DNA of 64,000 nt. It comes from Rhizobium leguminosarum bv. trifolii WSM1325. GTDB lineage: Bacteria > Pseudomonadota > Alphaproteobacteria > Rhizobiales > Rhizobiaceae. The position numbers were made by a program, and so were the translations under genes. The stretch spans positions 248,001-312,000 of the forward strand of contig CP001622.1 in NCBI GenBank assembly GCA_000023185.1, read 5' to 3'. The number at the start of each line of letters is the position of its first letter. The first letter of the stretch is position 1. Of the stretch, positions 1-7,397 are shown piece by piece. Under the pieces are notes generated by a model. That model was given only the letters and a program-made list of their open reading frames with translations. It was not told the origin of the DNA and made no database searches.

Positions 1-2100
1 CTTCGCCGGGGCCTGTGCCCGTGCGGCTGTCGCAACTTCCGTCGTCCTGGTCGCGGCTTCGATGGCGATCGCGCTCGTTCCGCTCATGGCGGTGGCTTGC
101 GCCGGGGCGGCAGGTTCGGCGGCGACCTCGGCCGTGCGAATAACAGGAGAAGCCTTCGCTGTCTGGGCAGTGGCCGGCGTCCTGTTCAGCTCGGCTTCGG
201 CCACCATCAGGGCATAGGGATCGACATCGAAATCGACGTCGGCGACCGGCATCTGGGCGAGCGGCCGGCCGCGATCTTCCATGCCGTCGAGCCGATCGGC
301 GATATGCACCAGCGTCTCGTGCAGCGCCTGGAAAGTCTTGTGCGTGCGTTCCTCGCTGTCGCGGCTGAGATCCTCGAGGTGGCGCAGATCCTCGGCCAGC
401 GCCGTCAGCGCCGACATGTCGGCGGCCGGCATGACACCCTGCGGGCCGCCATGACGCGAATAGGCTTCGACCACGGCCTCTGCCGCCTGGCGTGCGGCCT
501 CGATGATATATTCGTCGCTCGTCGCCATATAGTCTTCGATCGCGCCCATGCGCTGGTCGAATTCGGGGGGTATTACAGCGCTCTCGCGCGGCGCGCTCAT
601 CAGCGCCGACAGATTGGCGATCTGGTCTTCGAGGTTCTTCAGCGCCCGCGGATCGGTCGGCGCTGCCGATGTGCTTTCCTCCAGGCGGGCGGCAATGTCG
701 CTCAGCCGTCCTTCGAGACGCAGGAAGGCGCTGTCGTCGGCTACAGCAGCAGGCGCCGGCGCCTGCTGCTGATGGGCCATCTCGTCGATACGCCGGGCAA
801 GATGGTCGAGCCGCTGCGCCAGCACGTCGTTGACGGCGCCGTTCTCAAGCGCGTCGATCTTGCGGGAAATGTCGGAAAGCGTGCCGGTGAGGTCGGCCTG
901 CGGCGCCGTCTCCTGCGTGCGCTCCAGCAGATAGGAGAGATGTTCCAGCCGTTCGTCGAGCCGCGACGTCGCTTCCGCCTTCGTCATCTCCTCGACGCGT
1001 CCCGTCAGCGCCTCCAGCCGCATCGCCAGCTCGTCGGCCGGGTTCACGCGGCTGGCCGCATCATGGCTCATCAGGTCGATCTGATCGGCCAGCGCCTCCA
1101 GCCGATTTTCCAGCCGCTGCATCAGGCCCGGATCATTCGTGGTGGCCGTGCGCCCGCTTGCCGCGATTGCCCGGCTGATCTCGTCGAGCCGCATATCCAT
1201 GGCGGCGAACTGTTCGGACATCACCCGGTCGTGCGGCTGGATCATATTGCCGAAATGCTCCATCGCCGTGGCGATCGAGATCAGCTTGTCTTCCAGCGCC
1301 CGAACGGCCGGGCTCTCGCCCATGCCGCCGATATGGCGCTTGATGTCGTCGAGCCGATAGGCGAGCGAAACGAGCTCTTCCTGCAGCCCCTCGGTATCGA
1401 GCGCCGCAAGCCGGTTTTCGAAACCGTCCCAGCGGTTTTCCATATGGCGCAGCGAATCCTCGCGCGCCAGCCCGTCCATCAGCGAGCGCAGCTCTTCGAA
1501 ATCCTCGCGAAGGCCGGTGGCCTCCGGTGCGACGGAGCGGCCGGTCAGTTGGGTGATGCTCTGGGCAAGGCGGCCCATATCGGCGCGCATGTCGTCGGCG
1601 AAACGGCCGTCTCCGGCATTTGTTTTGATTTCGCGCAGCTCGGCGCGCAACGCGTTCATCTCGCGGGTGACGCCCTCGGAAATGTCGCGCTTCAGGTCCT
1701 GCCGCAGGTTGACGAGCGCCTGGGCGATCTCCGTCATCGTGTCGTTGCCGGCGCGCAAGGCCGGCGCCGGCACTGGGGCAGCGGCGCGAGGCGCAGGTTC
1801 ACGAAGCTGCGGGGCCTGTTCGCGTGCATAAGGCCGCTCGCGGCTAGCTTCAAGCGCGCGCTGGCGTTGACGGATTTCGGCGAGCGGATCCGGCCGCGGC
1901 TCGGGCGGGGCCTTTGCGGGCCGGGGAGCATGGGAAGCGGCATAAGGATCGCGCTCGGCCGCTGCCGTGCGTGGCCGCTGTTCGCGCCCGCTGCCCATCA
2001 GCCCTTCGATGCGCGCCTCCAGCCCTTCGATCGTGCGGTTCAGCGCATCGAGCGAGGTCCTGTCGGACTGTCGGGAAGGATTTGATCGCGATCCGTTCAT
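1..2100 (-). CDS. podJ: PodJ-like polar localisation protein, 5' (N-terminal) part only
   Basis: The minus-strand frame is open from an ATG at 2100 to the window edge, so about 700 N-terminal residues are seen and the C-terminus lies outside. The protein starts MNGSRSNPSRQSDRTSLDAL, is rich in Ala, Glu and Arg, and has long charged heptad-like stretches (about residues 90-600) typical of coiled coil; no signal peptide is visible. Rhizobial PodJ proteins begin almost identically and continue into a transmembrane segment, Sel1-like repeats and a peptidoglycan-binding end, which cannot be checked here. PodJ organises the new cell pole in Caulobacter and Agrobacterium. In Sinorhizobium, as I recall it, the podJ-like gene also sits beside the acyl-CoA dehydrogenase/thiolase/FadB operon, which supports the call. 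A long antiparallel frame on the plus strand is a codon-bias shadow. Confidence 0.8.
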   Translation of the reverse strand, partial: MNGSRSNPSRQSDRTSLDALNRTIEGLEARIEGLMGSGREQRPRTAAAERDPYAASHAPRPAKAPPEPRPDPLAEIRQRQRALEASRERPYAREQAPQLREPAPRAAAPVPAPALRAGNDTMTEIAQALVNLRQDLKRDISEGVTREMNALRAELREIKTNAGDGRFADDMRADMGRLAQSITQLTGRSVAPEATGLREDFEELRSLMDGLAREDSLRHMENRWDGFENRLAALDTEGLQEELVSLAYRLDDIKRHIGGMGESPAVRALEDKLISIATAMEHFGNMIQPHDRVMSEQFAAMDMRLDEISRAIAASGRTATTNDPGLMQRLENRLEALADQIDLMSHDAASRVNPADELAMRLEALTGRVEEMTKAEATSRLDERLEHLSYLLERTQETAPQADLTGTLSDISRKIDALENGAVNDVLAQRLDHLARRIDEMAHQQQAPAPAAVADDSAFLRLEGRLSDIAARLEESTSAAPTDPRALKNLEDQIANLSALMSAPRESAVIPPEFDQRMGAIEDYMATSDEYIIEAARQAAEAVVEAYSRHGGPQGVMPAADMSALTALAEDLRHLEDLSRDSEERTHKTFQALHETLVHIADRLDGMEDRGRPLAQMPVADVDFDVDPYALMVAEAELNRTPATAQTAKASPVIRTAEVAAEPAAPAQATAMSGTSAIAIEAATRTTEVATAARAQAPAK

Positions 2101-2426
2101 CTTCTTGCTCGCTTCGACTGCTCGACCCCTCGTCAGAGCTCGATCTTTGGCTTTTCGTCTGCTGCCCGCTTTACGCGGACCTGAGCGCACCATTCATAAG
2201 ACGATAGTCAATTAGACTTTCCTCAAGCTGAACGATGTAGCGGCATCCTAAGGGAACGCGAGACTGGGAAAAGGAATGCGGATCGCTACTGCTCAATCCG
2301 CACCTTTCACGAAACGTGGTAAACAAGCCGTTAATGTCGATGGGAATTTTTTAACGTTTGTGTTCAAAACGCCGTTTTTGGCGGCAATTGCCCCCGGACG
2401 CGTCACATCGAATGGCGACGCTGCGC
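2101..2426. other. Intergenic region upstream of podJ-like gene
   Basis: These 326 bases hold no supported gene. They carry the presumed promoter and leader of the podJ-like gene on the minus strand and the 3' flank of the VOC gene. The stretch around 2270-2400 is more AT-rich than its surroundings. Short frames on both strands lack a ribosome binding site or family resemblance. Confidence 0.5.
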
Positions 2427-2792
2427 TCAGGCGGGCCTGGGATATTGCAGCTCGATTTTCACGCCTTCGGGGCCATAGACGAAGACCTGGCCGAGATCGG
2501 TGTCGGGAATATCGTAATATTCGTAGCGATAGCCGGTCGCCTTGATGCGTTCCAGCGCCGGCTCGAATTCGTAAAGGCTGAAGGCGACGTGGTTGAAGAT
2601 GCCGGGCGGAAAATCGGTGCTGCGTGATGTCAGGCTGAGATGAATGACCGGGCACTCGTCGAGATAGAGCCAATGGCCGGGCGAGGCGAAGGGTGGCCGA
2701 TAGCCTTCCCTGACGCCGAGCAAGGTTTCCAGAAAACCGATCATGACGGGGGCATCACGGGTTTCGATGGTGACGTGGTCCAGGCGCGGCAT
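2427..2792 (-). CDS. VOC (glyoxalase/dioxygenase) superfamily protein
   Basis: A 121-residue protein with the vicinal-oxygen-chelate fold signature. It opens MPRLDHVTIETRD and carries a later His in FNHVAFSLYEFEPALERIK and a late Glu in GPEGVKIELQYP, matching the usual metal ligands of glyoxalase-type beta-alpha-beta modules. The substrate cannot be deduced. The start at 2792 was preferred over an in-frame ATG 30 bases upstream because GGGAGG sits just before it. It lies 87 bases downstream of the SDR on the same strand, so co-transcription is possible. Confidence 0.75.
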   Translation of the reverse strand: MPRLDHVTIETRDAPVMIGFLETLLGVREGYRPPFASPGHWLYLDECPVIHLSLTSRSTDFPPGIFNHVAFSLYEFEPALERIKATGYRYEYYDIPDTDLGQVFVYGPEGVKIELQYPRPA

Positions 2793-2878
2793 TGGTGTCC
2801 TCCCAGCCAGCATTGACGGCAAAGTCTAGCCTGTTTGAAGCCGCCGCGAAAGTTGCTGTATCCGTCTATAGCAAGAGC

Positions 2879-3580
2879 TCAGAAGCTCTCCGTCCAGGGC
2901 CGGACTTCCACCTCCAGCGACCATGCGCTGCGGTGCTGGCGAAGCACGTCGATATAGGTCTGGGCGATGGCCTCCGGCAGCAGCGTGCCATCCGGCTTCT
3001 CCACCCGGTCCGGCCGGATCTGCGAGCGCACCGCGCCGTCGATGACGAAATGCGCGACATGGATGCCCATCGGCCCGAGTTCGCGGGCTGCACTCTGGGC
3101 AAGGCCGCGCAACGCGAACTTGCCCATCGCGAAGGGGGCTGATTGCGCAAAGCCCTTCACGCTTGCCGACGCGCCGGTGATCAGAATGGCGCCGCGGCCG
3201 CGCGGGATCATCCGCCGCGCTGCCTGCTGCACCACCAGGAAACCGCCGAAAGCGGAGGTCGCAATCGCCTTCTCGACATCGGCGGGATCGAGTTCTGCGA
3301 GCGGGCCGCGCTGACGAGCGCTGGCATTGAAGATCACCACGTCAGGCCCGCCGATTGCGGCGGCAGCCTCTTCGAAGAGTGCTGCGACGCTCGCAGGTTG
3401 CGAGACATCTGTTGTAAAGGCGCTGGCGCCGGTCTCTTCGATGAGCCCTTGCAGTTTCTCGATATTGCGGGCGGCGAGCCCGACCTTGACGCCCTGCGCC
3501 GACAATTGCCGGGCAAGCGATGCGCTGATGCCGGAGCCCGCGCCGACGATCAGCGCACTCTCATAGGGAAAGTCGGTCAT
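2879..3580 (-). CDS. Short-chain dehydrogenase/reductase with Phe in place of the catalytic Tyr
   Basis: A 233-residue Rossmann-fold SDR. The cofactor glycine motif GAGSGIS lies near residue 13, a central NAS near residue 85, and the catalytic Ser is in ITGASAS (about residue 137). The usual YxxxK is FAMGK, so the Tyr is replaced by Phe while the Lys is kept. Classical SDRs use that Tyr as acid/base, so either this subfamily works differently or the protein is not a conventional dehydrogenase. It is divergent from the beta-oxidation operon and shares its upstream region, which suggests a link to acyl-CoA metabolism (inference). Confidence 0.8.
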   Translation of the reverse strand: MTDFPYESALIVGAGSGISASLARQLSAQGVKVGLAARNIEKLQGLIEETGASAFTTDVSQPASVAALFEEAAAAIGGPDVVIFNASARQRGPLAELDPADVEKAIATSAFGGFLVVQQAARRMIPRGRGAILITGASASVKGFAQSAPFAMGKFALRGLAQSAARELGPMGIHVAHFVIDGAVRSQIRPDRVEKPDGTLLPEAIAQTYIDVLRQHRSAWSLEVEVRPWTESF

Positions 3581-3764
3581 GATGTCTTCCTCGATGAATC
3601 GTCCGAAAGACTTAGGAAGTCCGAACGACTTGCGCTACTGCCCGGCGGTGACTCCGTTGCGATGGACAAGCAAGATGAGATGGCGTTTGCTCCTTTCGGC
3701 GCTTTATGGCCCGCGGATTCATGCTCTCGAATTTTTTCAAGAAAAGACGGCACAAGTGCGGACT

Positions 3765-3786
3765 TTGACGTTTACGCAAACGTCAA
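3765..3786. promoter_or_regulatory. 22-bp perfect palindrome, probable MerR-type (LiuR-like) operator
   Basis: The site is TTGACGTTT, a 4-base centre ACGC, then AAACGTCAA: nine perfectly paired bases on each side. It lies about 65 bases upstream of the acyl-CoA dehydrogenase start. TTGACG at its left end could be a -35 box, with TATTTT at 3787-3792 as a -10 box, so the palindrome would sit in the spacer, the usual place for MerR-family regulators. Operators of this general form are described for LiuR, which controls branched-chain amino-acid and fatty-acid catabolism in proteobacteria. No regulator gene is adjacent. The assignment to LiuR is inference. Confidence 0.55.
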
Positions 3787-3850
3787 TATTTTGTAAGACA
3801 GTGCCCAAGGCCGGCGCGATCCGGTCAGTCGAATGGGAGGAATTTGAGAG

Positions 3851-5647
3851 ATGCCAGTCTACAAGGCCCCGGTGAACGATACGCTCTTCGTCTTGAACGA
3901 CGTGCTGGGTCTCGAACGCTACAACAATCTGCCGGGTTTTGCCGATGCGACCCCCGATATGATCGAAGCAATCCTCGGTGAGGCCGGAAGGGTTGCCGAG
4001 GAAGCTCTCTTTCCGTTGAACTATTCCGGCGATCAGGAAGGCTGCACGCGCCACGACGATGCCAGCGTCTCGACGCCGAAGGGCTTCAAAGAGGCTTATA
4101 AAGCCTATCGCGAAGGCGGCTGGATCGGCCTTGCGGTGCCGGAGGAATTCGGCGGGCAGGGGCTTCCCTATACGCTGCATACCGCCGTCGGCGAATATAC
4201 CTCCGCCGCCAACATGTCGCTGATGATGTATCCAGGCCTGACACAGGGCGCGATCGCCGCACTCCTCGTCCACGGCTCCGACGAGCAGAAGGCCACCTAT
4301 CTGCCGAAGATGGTGGACGGCACGTGGTCCGGCACCATGAACCTCACCGAGCCGCATTGCGGCACCGATCTCGGCATGCTGCGCACCAAGGCGGTGCCGC
4401 AGGCTGACGGCAGTTACAAGATCTCCGGCCAGAAGATCTTCATCTCCGCCGGCGAGCACGACCTGACCGGCAATATCATTCATCTGGTGCTGGCCCGCAT
4501 CGAGGGTGCGCCCGAGGGCACCAAGGGCATTTCGCTCTTCATCGTTCCGAAATTTCTCGTCGGCAAGGACGGCGCACCGGGCGCCCGCAACGCTGTCTCC
4601 TGCGGCGCCATCGAGCACAAGATGGGCATCCACGCCAACGCCACCTGCGTGATGAATTACGACGAGGCGACCGGCTTCCTGATCGGCGCCGAAAACCGCG
4701 GCCTCAACGCCATGTTCGTGATGATGAACGAGGCCCGCCTGATGGTCGGCCTGCAGGGCATCGCCATTTCCGAGATCGCCTATCAGAACGCCGCCAGCTA
4801 CGCCCGCGACCGCATCCAGGGCCGCTCGCTGTCCGGCCCCAAGGCGCCCGACAAGAAGGCCGATCCAATCATCGTCCATCCGGACATTCGCCGCACACTG
4901 ATGACCATCCGCGCCTTCAACGAGGCCGGCCGCGCCTTCCTGCTCTGGACCGCGCTGAAGTCCGATATCGCTCACCGCGCCAGCGACGAGAAGGAGCGCC
5001 AGACGGCCGACGATATTCTCGGCCTCGTCACCCCGATCCTTAAGGGCGTGATGACCGACAAGGGCTTCGATCATGCCGTCATGGCCCAGCAGGTCTTCGG
5101 CGGCCACGGCTATATCGAAGAGCACGGCATGAGCCAGTATGTGCGCGATGCCCGCATCGCCATGATCTATGAGGGCGCCAACGGCATTCAGGCGCTCGAT
5201 CTTGTCGGCCGCAAGCTGGCGCTGAACGGCGGCCGCGCCGCGATGGCCCTCTTCAAGGAGATCGGCGATTTCTGCGAGGAGAACCGCGGCAACGAAAAGC
5301 TCTCCTTCTTCACCAAGCATCTGAAGAAGGGCTTGAACGATGCCCAGGGCGCGACCATGTGGTTCATGCAGAATGCCATGGCCAAACCCGACAATGCCGG
5401 CGCCGGCTCGACCGACTACATGCACCTCTTCGGCCTCGTCATTCTCGGCTATATGTGGGCGAAGATGGCCAAGGCCGCCGAGGACGGCCTTGCATCCGGC
5501 GATGCCGCCCGCGAGGAGTACCTGAAGAACAAGCTGGTCACCGCCCGCTTCTTCATGGAACGCCTGATGCCGGAAACCGCGCTTCGCAAGGCCCGCATCG
5601 AAGCCGGCGCCGACACGATGATGGAACTGGCCGCCGAAGCGTTTTGA
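3851..5647 (+). CDS. Acyl-CoA dehydrogenase (FadE-like, long form)
   Basis: A 598-residue flavoenzyme of the long acyl-CoA dehydrogenase type, catalysing the first, alpha-beta desaturating step of beta-oxidation. MNLTEPHCGTDLG near residue 162 and GGHGYIEEHGMSQYVRDARI near residue 416 match the FAD- and substrate-contact regions, and the length fits members with an extra C-terminal domain. GGGAGGAATTTGAG precedes the ATG. It heads an operon with a thiolase, a cupin and a FadB-like fusion. Chain-length preference is unknown. The antiparallel 562-codon frame over this gene is a shadow. Confidence 0.9.
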   Translation: MPVYKAPVNDTLFVLNDVLGLERYNNLPGFADATPDMIEAILGEAGRVAEEALFPLNYSGDQEGCTRHDDASVSTPKGFKEAYKAYREGGWIGLAVPEEFGGQGLPYTLHTAVGEYTSAANMSLMMYPGLTQGAIAALLVHGSDEQKATYLPKMVDGTWSGTMNLTEPHCGTDLGMLRTKAVPQADGSYKISGQKIFISAGEHDLTGNIIHLVLARIEGAPEGTKGISLFIVPKFLVGKDGAPGARNAVSCGAIEHKMGIHANATCVMNYDEATGFLIGAENRGLNAMFVMMNEARLMVGLQGIAISEIAYQNAASYARDRIQGRSLSGPKAPDKKADPIIVHPDIRRTLMTIRAFNEAGRAFLLWTALKSDIAHRASDEKERQTADDILGLVTPILKGVMTDKGFDHAVMAQQVFGGHGYIEEHGMSQYVRDARIAMIYEGANGIQALDLVGRKLALNGGRAAMALFKEIGDFCEENRGNEKLSFFTKHLKKGLNDAQGATMWFMQNAMAKPDNAGAGSTDYMHLFGLVILGYMWAKMAKAAEDGLASGDAAREEYLKNKLVTARFFMERLMPETALRKARIEAGADTMMELAAEAF

Positions 5648-5652
5648 TTGTG

Positions 5653-5740
5653 TCCCTCTTCTCCCCAGCGGGGGTCCGAAGGACGGGTCGAGACCGGTGG
5701 CTCGACCCAGGCAGAGGTGCCCCGCTGGGGAGAAGAGGGA
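5653..5740. repeat. Intergenic long-palindrome element (RIME-like) between fadE-like and thiolase genes
   Basis: The left arm 5653-5673 and right arm 5720-5740 are perfect 21-base inverted repeats (TCCCTCTTCTCCCCAGCGGG plus one G). Inside, GGGTCGAG at 5685-5692 pairs with CTCGACCC at 5701-5708. The RNA would fold into a two-part hairpin. Multi-palindrome elements of this size are known as Rhizobium-specific intergenic mosaic elements; family membership is inferred from form, not from a search. It may stabilise or attenuate the operon transcript. Confidence 0.75.
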
Positions 5741-5786
5741 AGAACGAAATTCACCGGCGCCGCCGCGCCGTCAGGGAGATGAGACA

Positions 5787-6995
5787 ATGACCGAGGTTTT
5801 CATTTACGACCACGTGCGTACGCCGCGCGGCCGCGGCAAGAAGGACGGCGCCCTGCATGAGGTGCCCTCCGTTCGCCTCGCGGCAAAGACGCTGGAAGCG
5901 ATCCGCGACCGCAACGGGCTCGACACGGCCACGGTCGACGACATCATCATGGGCTGCGTCGATCCGGTCATGGATGCCGGCGCCGTCATCCCCAAGGCCG
6001 CCGCCTTCGAAGCCGGTTACTCCACCAAGGCACCCGGCATGCAGATCTCCCGCTTCTGCGCCTCCGGCCTCGATGCCGTCAATTTCGGCGCCGGCAAGAT
6101 CGCCCAAGGCGCCGACGATATTGTCATTGCCGGCGGCGTCGAAAGCATGTCCCGCGTCGGCCTCGGCATGTCCGGCGGCGCCTGGTTCATGGACCCTTCT
6201 GTGAATTTTCCGGCCTATTTCATGCCGCAAGGTGTCTCGGCCGATCTGATCGCCACCAAATACGGCTTCAGCAGAACCGATGTCGACGCTTATGCGGTCG
6301 AGAGCCAGAAGCGTGCCGCCCATGCCTGGGAAAAGGGCTGGTTCGACAAGTCGGTCATCCCGGTCAAGGACCAGAACGGCCTGACGATCCTGGCAAAGGA
6401 TGAGCATATGCGTCCCGGCACCGATATGCAGGCGCTCGCCTCCCTCAATCCGTCCTTCCAGATGCCCGGCGAGATGGGCGGCTTCGAGGCCGTCGGCATC
6501 CAGGCCCATCCGGAGATCGAGCGCATCAACTATGTCCACCATGCCGGCAATTCCTCCGGCATCGTCGATGGCGCCAGTGTCGTCCTGCTCGGCTCCAAAG
6601 CCGGCGGTCAGAGCATGGGCAAGAAGCCGCGCGCCCGCATCAAGGCTTTCGCCAACATCGGCTCCGATCCGGCCCTGATGCTGACCGGGCCCGTCGACGT
6701 CACAGAGAAGCTGTTGAAACGATCAGGCATGAGCCTTTCCGACATCGACCTCTTCGAACTGAACGAGGCCTTCGCTGCCGTGGTGCTGCGCTACATGCAG
6801 GCATTCGACATCGACCATGACAGGATCAACGTCAATGGCGGCGCCATCGCCATGGGCCATCCGCTCGGCGCCACCGGCGCGATGATCCTCGGCACGGTGC
6901 TGGACGAGCTTGAACGCCGCGACCTCAACACCGCGTTGGTGACCCTCTGCATCGGCGCCGGCATGGGCACGGCAACGGTTATCGAGAGGGTCTGA
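5787..6995 (+). CDS. fadA: Acetyl-CoA C-acyltransferase (3-ketoacyl-CoA thiolase)
   Basis: A 402-residue thiolase of normal family length, which cleaves 3-ketoacyl-CoA with CoA to release acetyl-CoA. The nucleophilic Cys is in [12 protein letters not shown] (about residue 91); the second active-site region [19 protein letters not shown] (His near 356) and the C-terminal [11 protein letters not shown] (second Cys) are intact. The ATG at 5787 follows AGGGAGATGAGACA; an in-frame start 90 bases upstream lies inside the palindromic element and was rejected. Second gene of the beta-oxidation operon. Confidence 0.92.
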   Translation: MTEVFIYDHVRTPRGRGKKDGALHEVPSVRLAAKTLEAIRDRNGLDTATVDDIIMGCVDPVMDAGAVIPKAAAFEAGYSTKAPGMQISRFCASGLDAVNFGAGKIAQGADDIVIAGGVESMSRVGLGMSGGAWFMDPSVNFPAYFMPQGVSADLIATKYGFSRTDVDAYAVESQKRAAHAWEKGWFDKSVIPVKDQNGLTILAKDEHMRPGTDMQALASLNPSFQMPGEMGGFEAVGIQAHPEIERINYVHHAGNSSGIVDGASVVLLGSKAGGQSMGKKPRARIKAFANIGSDPALMLTGPVDVTEKLLKRSGMSLSDIDLFELNEAFAAVVLRYMQAFDIDHDRINVNGGAIAMGHPLGATGAMILGTVLDELERRDLNTALVTLCIGAGMGTATVIERV

Positions 6996-6997
6996 CG

Positions 6998-7381
6998 ATG
7001 GGCTTCAACACCGGCACGATCGAAACCGAATATGCCGAGGTCAGCGAGCACTGGTCGCCCCGCGTCATCGCCGATCTCAACGGCCAGAGCGTCAAGCTCG
7101 CCAAGGTTAGGGGCCAGCTCGCCTGGCATTCCCACCGCGACGAAGACGAGCTTTTCCTCATCTGGAAGGGAGCGCTGACCATCGAATATCGCGACCGCCC
7201 GCATGTGCATCTCAAGAGTGGCGATTTTCATGTCGTGCCAAGGGGTGTCGAGCATAATCCTGTTGCTGAGGAGGAATGCTGGATCGTGCTTTTCGAGCCG
7301 TCGCTGACCAAGCACACCGGCGATGTCGTCACCGAAAAGACGAAGACCTTAGACGCGCAGCGCAGCCATTTGCCGGCCTGA
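6998..7381 (+). CDS. Small cupin-domain protein in the beta-oxidation operon
   Basis: A 127-residue single-domain cupin. The first cupin motif is visible as [16 protein letters not shown] (about residues 44-59) with two His and a Glu as likely metal ligands, and the second as [15 protein letters not shown] (about 78-92). It begins two bases after the thiolase stop and ends 16 bases before the FadB-like gene, so it is almost certainly co-transcribed and possibly coupled. No substrate is known; it could be a small enzyme or sensor acting on an acyl intermediate (inference). Confidence 0.8.
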   Translation: MGFNTGTIETEYAEVSEHWSPRVIADLNGQSVKLAKVRGQLAWHSHRDEDELFLIWKGALTIEYRDRPHVHLKSGDFHVVPRGVEHNPVAEEECWIVLFEPSLTKHTGDVVTEKTKTLDAQRSHLPA

Positions 7382-7397
7382 TCGGGGAGGAAACCCA

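Noticed and set aside
97..2085. 662-codon plus-strand frame
   Set aside because: It is antiparallel to the podJ-like gene, has an Arg/His/Gly-rich composition typical of high-GC shadow frames, and has no known domain or ribosome binding site.
3737..5425. 562-codon minus-strand frame over the acyl-CoA dehydrogenase
   Set aside because: The plus-strand product has full family motifs; the minus frame is a codon-bias shadow without recognisable domains.
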